Origin: Hadesarchaea archaeon | GTDB lineage: Archaea; Hadarchaeota; Hadarchaeia; Hadarchaeales; Hadarchaeaceae | DNA length: 12,875 nucleotides | NCBI GenBank assembly: GCA_014361095.1 | Contig: JACIWF010000025.1 | Span: 1 to 12,875 of the forward strand | Reading direction: 5' to 3' | In this document: positions 8,631 through 12,875 of the stretch, in pieces | How the letters are laid out: each line of letters opens with the position of its first letter | How positions within the stretch are numbered: position 1 is the stretch's first letter | Position numbers and translations under genes: made by a program | The notes under the pieces: generated by a model | Databases searched by the model: none | What the model was told of the DNA's origin: nothing | Seen by the model: only the letters and a program-made list of their open reading frames with translations

Positions 8631-9026
8631 ATGGCCGCGCCGCGATTCTGGAGGGAAATTCCAAACAGGTATAATCTCATCGGCACCAGGTGTGGCAACT
8701 GCAACAAGGTCTTCTTCCCGCCGCGCTACATCTGTCCACAGTGCCGCAGAATGGGGAAGCTTGAGCCCTATAAGTTGAGCCGCCGGGGTAAGATAGTCAC
8801 CTATGGTGTGGTTCACGTGGCGCCAGAGGGGTTTGAGGATCTGGTTCCATATGTTCTAGCCATCGTGGAGCTTGAGGATGGTCCTAGGCTCACGACGCAG
8901 GTGGTGGATTGCGACCCCAACGAGATAAAAATAGGGGATGAAGTGGAAATGGTCTTTCGGCGTATCGGCGCCGATAGGGAAGACGGGGTCATTTATTACG
9001 GGTTCAAGTTCAGGAAGGTTGAATAA
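8631..9026 (+). CDS. DUF35 zinc-ribbon/OB-fold protein, thiolase-HMG-CoA synthase scaffold
   Basis: A 131-residue protein with an N-terminal helix (APRFWREIPNRYNLIG), a rubredoxin-like zinc ribbon with Cys21, Cys24, Cys35 and Cys38, and a C-terminal OB fold. The OB fold includes KIVTYGVVHVAPEGFEDL, PYVLAIVELEDGPRLTTQVV and IGDEVEMVFRRIG. In Methanothermococcus thermolithotrophicus the DUF35 protein bridges thiolase and HMG-CoA synthase and shares their CoA tunnel; the same role is expected here because all three genes are contiguous. The ATG follows the thiolase stop with no gap, behind GGGTGA (8621-8626). Only 24 bases separate its stop from the convergent trmI stop; a five-T run there (9043-9047) may help end transcription. 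Confidence 0.93.
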   Translation: MAAPRFWREIPNRYNLIGTRCGNCNKVFFPPRYICPQCRRMGKLEPYKLSRRGKIVTYGVVHVAPEGFEDLVPYVLAIVELEDGPRLTTQVVDCDPNEIKIGDEVEMVFRRIGADREDGVIYYGFKFRKVE

Positions 9027-9050
9027 TCAGAAGGCTTGAGTCATTTTTGC

Positions 9051-9806
9051 TTAAACCCGTCTGGCGAACGTCAGATAGCCCGTGTGGGCGATCATACGCG
9101 TGCTCGGTCTGGTGCAATTGGCTCTTACTTCTATTTCTCTGACCAAACACTCAATCGTGCTAATATTGGTGAAACTAAATTTCGCAAACTCTCGGTATAG
9201 CCTTTGCAGGTGTTCCACACAAGGAGTAAAGGCGGCGAGATATCCACCTGGCTTCAGGGCCCGCTGGGCGTGAGGAAGTACCAGCTCCGGCTGCGGAAGA
9301 TCCAGTGTAACTAGATCCAGCTCGCTTTCATCTATGCCCTGATAGATATCCTTGTTTTTTACTTTCACGACGTCGGCGAGCCCTGCCGTCCTGATATTTT
9401 CCTCAGCTATTTTGGCGAAATCTTCCCGCACTTCATAGCTTACCACCCAGCCGGTAGGTCTCACCAAGTTGCCTAAAAAGATGGATAAAGCGCCAGAACC
9501 GGCTCCGGCGTCGACCACCCTGCTGCCCGGACCAACTCCTGTGTGGGCGACAATCTGGCCGGCATCTTTAGGCAGCATAATCTGCGGAACTCGGCGTAGT
9601 TTTTGCAGAAAATCCGCGATTGAGGGCCGAAGCACTATAAAATCCTTGCCCAAATGGGACTTTATCCTCGTTCCCGGTTCCATGCCGATCGTTTCGGCTA
9701 GGTCGATCACTCCAAATTTTGTGTGCAGTTTTTGCTGGCTGACTTGGACCAAATATTTCCTGCCTTCTTCATCGATCAGGATGATTCTCTCGCCTTCGGA
9801 TATCAT
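9051..9806 (-). CDS. trmI: tRNA (adenine-N1)-methyltransferase TrmI (m1A57/58)
   Basis: SAM-dependent enzyme that methylates N1 of adenine 58, and in archaea also 57, in the T-loop of tRNA. The 251 residues show an N-terminal beta domain (1-70) with HTKFGVIDLAETIGM, then a Rossmann domain with motif I VVDAGAGSGALSIFL (97-111), VSYEVREDFAKIAEEN, and the active-site region LDLPQPELVLPHA (168-180). The ending RPSTRMIAHTGYLTFARR is highly characteristic. Cys196 and Cys231 correspond to the residues I recall forming inter-subunit disulfides in the Pyrococcus abyssi tetramer. It starts from ATG 9806 with a GTGA ribosome site close upstream. A 146-base gap with a terminator-like element separates it from aspS, so it probably has its own promoter. 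Confidence 0.94.
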   Translation of the reverse strand: MISEGERIILIDEEGRKYLVQVSQQKLHTKFGVIDLAETIGMEPGTRIKSHLGKDFIVLRPSIADFLQKLRRVPQIMLPKDAGQIVAHTGVGPGSRVVDAGAGSGALSIFLGNLVRPTGWVVSYEVREDFAKIAEENIRTAGLADVVKVKNKDIYQGIDESELDLVTLDLPQPELVLPHAQRALKPGGYLAAFTPCVEHLQRLYREFAKFSFTNISTIECLVREIEVRANCTRPSTRMIAHTGYLTFARRV

Positions 9807-9816
9807 ATAATTTCAC

Positions 9817-9831
9817 AGAAAACTGTTTTCT
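9817..9831. repeat. perfect 15-base palindrome upstream of trmI
   Basis: AGAAAAC-T-GTTTTCT has seven-base arms around a single central base. It lies 11-25 bases before the trmI ATG, inside the probable promoter/leader, and could be an operator or a weak leader hairpin. AT-richness makes a chance match possible. Confidence 0.45.
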
Positions 9832-9939
9832 TTTAACTGTTAATCCTTTCTAATCGCCGTCAGCCTCTGTTTTAGGGATGACAATCAATACTATCTGGTG
9901 TGCTATCGCAGATATTTTCAGCCATTTAGGTACATCAAC

Positions 9940-9971
9940 AAAAAAATCCGGTTTAAGGAGTTAGCCTCCTT
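9940..9971 (-). terminator. aspS terminator: hairpin over the stop codon plus seven T
   Basis: On the minus strand AAGGAG, a five-base loop and CTCCTT form a perfect six-base-pair stem (9971-9966 with 9960-9955) that includes part of the aspS stop codon. A run of seven T follows 8 bases later (9946-9940). Archaeal RNA polymerase terminates mainly on T-runs, so the T-tract is the stronger part of the evidence. Confidence 0.5.
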
Positions 9972-11266
9972 CTGTCCCGCGGAAAGAGGACGACCTCCCG
10001 AATATTTTCGACACCGGTGAGAACCATTGTTAGACGGTCAAGTCCGAGCCCAAAACCGGCGTGAGGTGGTAACCCATAGCGGAAGTTTAAAAGGTGGGAT
10101 TCAAAGTTCTCCGGGTTCAGCCCTTTTTCCTTCATCTGTTTTATCAGCATTTCCTCGGAGTGAATGCGCGACCCTCCGGAGGCCAGCTCCAGTTCCCCAT
10201 ACATAAGATCAAAGGCGTCGCTCAGTTTCTCCCCTTTTGGCAGGGTGTAAAAGGGCTTTATGGCGAGAGGCCAGTCGACAATGAAAAAGGCGCCACCTAT
10301 AATTTCGGCCAACTTCTTTTCCGCAGGCGTGGGTAAATCGTCACCCCAGTTTAGCACTACCCCTTCAGCGCTTAGTTTCTCAAGTGCCTCATCGTAAGTG
10401 ATGCGGGGGAAAGGTCTTTTGGGCACCTCTAAATGGTGGTTGAGCACCTTGAGCTCTTCGGCGCAGTTCCTCTTCACGCTCTCGAAGGCTCGCCAGACTA
10501 ATTCCTCAAGTATCTCCATCACATCGTCGGCTGTCATGTACGCTGCCTCGATATCTACTGATGTTGCCTCGTTCAGATGTCTTGGTGTGTCGTGTTCTTC
10601 GGCTCGAAAGATTGGCCCAACTTCGAAAACTCTGTCGAGGGCCCCGGTCAGCACCTCTTTATAAAGCTGGGGGCTCTGGCTCAGAAAGGCTTCTCTTTCG
10701 AAATAAGAGATGGGAAAGAGAGCAGCGCCGCTTTCCGTAGCGGTGGCCACTATTTTTGGTGTCTGTACTTCGATGAATTCCTGAGATATCAGATATTCCC
10801 TGATCGCTTGCAGGGCTTGATTGCGGATCTTGAATATCGCGATTGATTCGGCTCTGCGCAGGTCAAGGCCTCGAGCATCCAGCCGAGTATCTAGGTTTGC
10901 CTTGACCTTGCCGCCGGGGTCTAGGGGCAATGGTGTTGCGGCGAGGTTAAGTATTTTTATCTCTGCAGGGACAATTTCGACGCCACGAGGGGCCTGTTTT
11001 GCTTTGACGACTTTCCCCCTGACGGCGACTGATGACTCTTGGGTGAGAACATCCATTTTGGCCAGAGTTTTAGCATCAGTTTTTTTTCTTGGGGCAGTAA
11101 TCTGAACGGTGCCGCCGATATCGTGCAGGATGAAAAATTTAATGCCGCCGAGGTCACGGATATCACCGACCCTGCCCATCAGGATGACCTCTTGACCGTC
11201 AAGCCTTTCGGTTATTTCATTGGATTTATGAGTGCGCCGCCAGTTGCCAAGATCATCGAGTTGCAT
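9953..11266 (-). CDS. aspS: aspartyl-tRNA synthetase, archaeal type, probably non-discriminating
   Basis: Charges tRNA with aspartate. The 437 residues comprise an OB-fold anticodon-binding domain (about 12-112), a hinge, and a class II catalytic core. Motif 2 lies near IFRAEEHDTPRHLNEATSVD (219-238), the Asp-binding flipping region near QSPQLYKEVL, and motif 3 near GFGLGLDRLTMVL (404-416). The C-terminus VLFPRDRRRLTP is the archaeal signature. The two anticodon-loop-reading positions that make the Thermococcus enzyme specific for tRNA-Asp (Trp26, Lys85) align here with Gly34 and Pro93. Their loss, especially a Pro in the APxG context, points to an enzyme that also makes Asp-tRNA-Asn for later amidation. 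The N-terminus is about eight residues longer than usual. It starts 7 bases after the KH gene stop, so the two are probably co-transcribed. Confidence 0.95.
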   Translation of the reverse strand: MQLDDLGNWRRTHKSNEITERLDGQEVILMGRVGDIRDLGGIKFFILHDIGGTVQITAPRKKTDAKTLAKMDVLTQESSVAVRGKVVKAKQAPRGVEIVPAEIKILNLAATPLPLDPGGKVKANLDTRLDARGLDLRRAESIAIFKIRNQALQAIREYLISQEFIEVQTPKIVATATESGAALFPISYFEREAFLSQSPQLYKEVLTGALDRVFEVGPIFRAEEHDTPRHLNEATSVDIEAAYMTADDVMEILEELVWRAFESVKRNCAEELKVLNHHLEVPKRPFPRITYDEALEKLSAEGVVLNWGDDLPTPAEKKLAEIIGGAFFIVDWPLAIKPFYTLPKGEKLSDAFDLMYGELELASGGSRIHSEEMLIKQMKEKGLNPENFESHLLNFRYGLPPHAGFGLGLDRLTMVLTGVENIREVVLFPRDRRRLTP

Positions 11267-11273
11267 AAAATCA

Positions 11274-11786
11274 CTACTCGAATATTATGGTATAGTTTTT
11301 ATTAGTTAGCTTGCTCAGAGCCGCCTCAAGTTTTTCCTTCTTCATTGGTAATCGTCTCATGTGCTGGCGTGGTACCCTAACCCTGTACTCATCGCCCGAT
11401 TTTGTGTAGAGTATGTTGATTCCAAGCACATCGGCCGGAGTTAAGAGGTCTTGAATGAGTTTTTTCTCAGTTGACCCCTCTTCAACAATTCGAACCTTGG
11501 TTTTCAGAATGTTTTCAAGTTCTTGGACTATTCTCCCTCTCCTACCGATGAGAAGCGGGATTTGCCCCGTCCCGACTACCAGAATGGCCAACCCATCAGA
11601 ATCGACCGCGCGCTTAAAGATCAGCTGATCCAGTTCCTTGTGCTTTTTTGAAAGTTCGTAAAGGGCCAGCGAGATGTTGAGCTCTAATTTTGATATCTTT
11701 CCCTCTTCAATCTTTCGACTGCAGCCCTGGCAGAGGATGCCGCTTTTCAGACATATTTTGCAAATTGGCGTCTGCAAGCTGATCAA
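11274..11786 (-). CDS. zinc-finger and KH-domain RNA-binding protein
   Basis: A predicted RNA-binding protein of 170 residues. Residues 9-22 hold a compact Cys4 finger (Cys9, Cys12, Cys19, Cys22). Then come a helical linker and a KH domain at about 60-102 with the GxxG loop in IGRRGRIVQEL (Gly81-Arg-Arg-Gly84), as in NusA-type KH domains. The rest (112-170) looks like a second, reduced KH-like unit ending in YTIIFE. It resembles archaeal NusA-like proteins with an added finger. The exact role is unknown, and tight linkage to aspS suggests translation or tRNA work. The only in-frame start before the finger motif, apart from a TTG three codons later, is TTG 11786. It has no ribosome site but lies where a TATA element (11807-11817) would start the RNA, so it is probably leaderless. 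Confidence 0.82.
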   Translation of the reverse strand: MISLQTPICKICLKSGILCQGCSRKIEEGKISKLELNISLALYELSKKHKELDQLIFKRAVDSDGLAILVVGTGQIPLLIGRRGRIVQELENILKTKVRIVEEGSTEKKLIQDLLTPADVLGINILYTKSGDEYRVRVPRQHMRRLPMKKEKLEAALSKLTNKNYTIIFE

Positions 11787-11806
11787 TAGTGTTTTGTTTC
11801 CTTGCC

Positions 11807-11817
11807 TTTTAAATTAA
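11807..11817 (-). promoter_or_regulatory. TATA box of the KH-aspS operon
   Basis: The minus strand reads TTAATTTAAAA here, a good TATA match centred about 26 bases before the TTG start at 11786. That places the transcript start at or next to the start codon and explains the absence of a ribosome site. Confidence 0.5.
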
Positions 11818-11851
11818 TTCAAACGGGATAACCAGAGCAGAAGATTTGAAC

Positions 11852-11896
11852 AAAAAATAAAAAAGGGCACGGAAAGAGGCTTATTGTCCCTTTCCG
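11852..11896 (-). terminator. alba terminator: hairpin spanning the stop codon plus T-rich tract
   Basis: On the minus strand CGGAAAG (11896-11890) pairs with CTTTCCG (11876-11870), a perfect seven-base-pair stem whose 13-base loop contains the alba stop codon. Five bases later comes TTTTTTATTTTTT (11864-11852). This is the best terminator in the window. Confidence 0.7.
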
Positions 11897-12168
11897 AGCA
11901 CTATTTCGATGGTTGAAACGTTTGTGGTACCGCCTTCAGCCTGCATCGTTTCGGTTCCTATTGAAATGTTTTTAACCACCATGTTCGGCAGGAATCTGTT
12001 TCTGACGATCTCAGCGACATCGACGGCTCTGCTGATCGCTTTACCTCGTGCTTTGAGGGTAATTTCGTTGATGCCCTGGTTGAACTGCGTAATTACTGCC
12101 AAAACATAGTTCATCACTGGTTTCACTCCAATAAATACCACATTCTCGGCGGTCTTTTGTTCTGCCAT
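11881..12168 (-). CDS. alba: DNA/RNA-binding chromatin protein Alba
   Basis: Small abundant nucleic-acid-binding protein that coats and compacts archaeal DNA and also binds RNA. The 95 residues match the family length, with [16 protein letters not shown] (10-25) containing the DNA-contacting Lys16, [24 protein letters not shown] (36-59) and the terminal strand [10 protein letters not shown]. Position 17 is Pro instead of the second Lys of Sulfolobus Alba. It starts at ATG 12168 with AGGAGG about 9 bases upstream and has its own TATA box at 12215-12222. A strong hairpin/T-tract follows, so it is probably transcribed alone. Confidence 0.97.
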   Translation of the reverse strand: MAEQKTAENVVFIGVKPVMNYVLAVITQFNQGINEITLKARGKAISRAVDVAEIVRNRFLPNMVVKNISIGTETMQAEGGTTNVSTIEIVLGKGQ

Positions 12169-12214
12169 AGTTTCTTGCCTCCTTAGCTTTGTAGTTTTTC
12201 TTCACTCTGGGACC

Positions 12215-12222
12215 AATAAATA
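12215..12222 (-). promoter_or_regulatory. alba promoter: TATA box with BRE
   Basis: TATTTATT on the minus strand, preceded by the purine-rich BRE-like CGAAAGG. The expected transcript start near 12192 gives a leader of about 24 bases that contains the AGGAGG ribosome site. The same TATTTATT octamer is used in the promoter of the upstream HTH-like gene. Confidence 0.6.
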
Positions 12223-12259
12223 CCTTTCGATTTTGCCGAATTCAGGCTGGCGATGATTT

Positions 12260-12661
12260 TTAGCTGTGCAAATTTCTAACTAGCTGAACCATTCGGCGCT
12301 CGATTCTATCTCTGATTTCTTCAACGTTTCCAGCGCCTTTGGCCAGTTCATTGTAGTCAATTAGGTCATCAATCAGGATTTCTGCCGTTTCTCTATCCAG
12401 AATTCCCGAGTAAATCGCCAGCTCGATGGTGTAAAATGAACGCATTATGGCATCTTGGCCCCTTTTCCACCTTTTCCAGGCTCCAGATCGGTTTATTTTG
12501 AGTTTTTTGGCAATAACTTCAAAAGTTGGGTTCTCTGACCAATAGTAAAGTAACATCGCTTTCAAGGTTTTTTCGTCTAAATGTGAATGCTTCAGCAGAA
12601 CCTTTGCTAAAAGATTGTTACGAAGCCAATCCTCTGCTCTCGGCGTTTTTTCGACATCCAC
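12260..12661 (-). CDS. small HTH-like protein, possible autoregulated DNA-binding protein
   Basis: I do not recognise a named family. The 133 residues are nearly all helical. Residues 37-75 (LLYYWSENPTFEVIAKKLKI, then NRSGAWKRWKRGQDAIMRS) resemble a helix-turn-helix of the sigma-region-4/TetR-like kind, with Arg/Lys/Trp residues on the probable recognition helix. The C-terminal half is acidic and helical and may dimerise. The frame is open to a TTG at 12697, but GTG 12661 is the better start: GGGGAGG (12674-12668) precedes it by six bases, and the TATA box at 12699-12706 puts the RNA start near 12676, downstream of the TTG. A perfect palindrome sits between the TATA box and the ribosome site, suggesting self-repression. 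alba follows after a 91-base gap holding its own promoter. Confidence 0.75.
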   Translation of the reverse strand: MDVEKTPRAEDWLRNNLLAKVLLKHSHLDEKTLKAMLLYYWSENPTFEVIAKKLKINRSGAWKRWKRGQDAIMRSFYTIELAIYSGILDRETAEILIDDLIDYNELAKGAGNVEEIRDRIERRMVQLVRNLHS

Positions 12662-12674
12662 GAAAGTCCTCCCC

Positions 12675-12706
12675 TTGTTTCCTATTTTAGGAAACAAAAA
12701 TAAATA
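12675..12706 (-). promoter_or_regulatory. TATA box and palindromic operator of the HTH-like gene
   Basis: TATTTATT (12706-12699) is followed at once by the perfect inverted repeat TTGTTTCCT / AGGAAACAA (12675-12683 and 12689-12697) with a five-base spacer. The repeat covers the space between the TATA box and the expected transcript start, the classic place for an archaeal repressor to block polymerase. The HTH protein encoded just downstream is the obvious candidate binder, by inference. Confidence 0.6.
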
Positions 12707-12730
12707 GTTGTCGTCCGGCGTTCAACCGCG

Positions 12731-12874
12731 TTATCCGAACAATCGTCTCCAGAGGGAAACCTTGTTTGCCTTTTTCACCACACGTTCGTTTATTGGAGTA
12801 TCTAAAGCCGCGGCGAGATGCAGCGCCTTGTCAGCGACCTTAAGGGCCTGTCTCGGGTTGCCGTTGCTCAGCCT
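12731..12874 (-). CDS. 3' end of a gene, possible AAA-type ATPase C-terminus
   Basis: An open frame of 47 codons enters from the window edge and ends at TAA (12733-12731). It encodes LSNGNPRQALKVADKALHLA, followed by a basic tail ending VSLWRRLFG. The GNPRQAL element resembles the sensor-2 Gly-x-Pro-Arg motif in the lid of many AAA and STAND ATPases, so an ATPase C-terminus is plausible, but the sample is short and the Walker motifs lie outside. It ends 24 bases before the TATA box of the HTH-like gene. Confidence 0.5.
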   Translation of the reverse strand, partial: RLSNGNPRQALKVADKALHLAAALDTPINERVVKKANKVSLWRRLFG

Positions 12875-12875
12875 G

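Noticed and set aside
8073..8816. 247-codon open frame on the minus strand across the thiolase and DUF35 genes
   Set aside because: It lies antisense to two well-supported genes with intact catalytic motifs, and its translation has no recognisable domain. It is a by-product of codon bias.
12662..12697. TTG at 12697 as the start of the HTH-like gene
   Set aside because: It lies within the palindrome and upstream of the expected transcript start, and has no ribosome site, whereas GTG 12661 has GGGGAGG at ideal spacing.

Overview
The window is chromosomal DNA from an archaeon. Diagnostic genes include Alba, an archaeal-type S-adenosylmethionine synthetase, an archaeosine tRNA-guanine transglycosylase, a ribose-1,5-bisphosphate isomerase, an archaeal AspRS, TrmI, and the HMG-CoA synthase/thiolase/DUF35 set of the archaeal mevalonate route. 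Promoters look like TATA boxes, Shine-Dalgarno sites are GGTGA-like, and GTG/TTG starts are common. Gene content suggests a thermophilic, euryarchaeote-like lineage (Thermococci, Hadarchaeota or a relative; this is inference). There is no mobile element, CRISPR array, rRNA or tRNA, and no gene-free stretch over 300 bases.

Left part (1-4893). A small EF-Tu-domain-II-like gene on + converges on a five-gene minus-strand run. In transcription order the run is mat, tgtA, an Lrp/AsnC regulator, a 79-residue unknown protein, and ribose-1,5-bisphosphate isomerase. Gaps are 7-51 bases, so it is probably one operon. The tgtA start appears to be a rare ATT codon behind a good ribosome binding site.

Middle (4894-9026). 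A 93-base divergent promoter region with one near-symmetric TATA element separates mat from an HTH + two-CBS regulator on +. A second HTH regulator follows, then HMG-CoA synthase, SCP2-type thiolase and a DUF35 zinc-ribbon protein. The last three overlap or abut. They supply HMG-CoA for isoprenoid lipid synthesis and are known in a methanogen to form one complex.

Right part (9051-12875, all minus strand). Transcribed leftwards these are the 3' end of an ATPase-like gene, a small HTH-like protein with a perfect palindrome at its promoter, alba, a zinc-finger/KH RNA-binding protein, aspS and trmI. aspS and the KH gene are 7 bases apart and look co-transcribed. alba and aspS both end in a hairpin around the stop codon followed by a T-rich tract. 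AspRS lacks both residues that mark Asp-tRNA-discriminating enzymes, so it is probably non-discriminating.

Most of the window is housekeeping. The points most worth checking are the ATT start of tgtA, the HTH-CBS regulator facing the SAM synthetase gene, the palindromic operator of the small HTH gene, and the unusual anticodon-recognition residues of AspRS. I see no clear undescribed multi-gene system.
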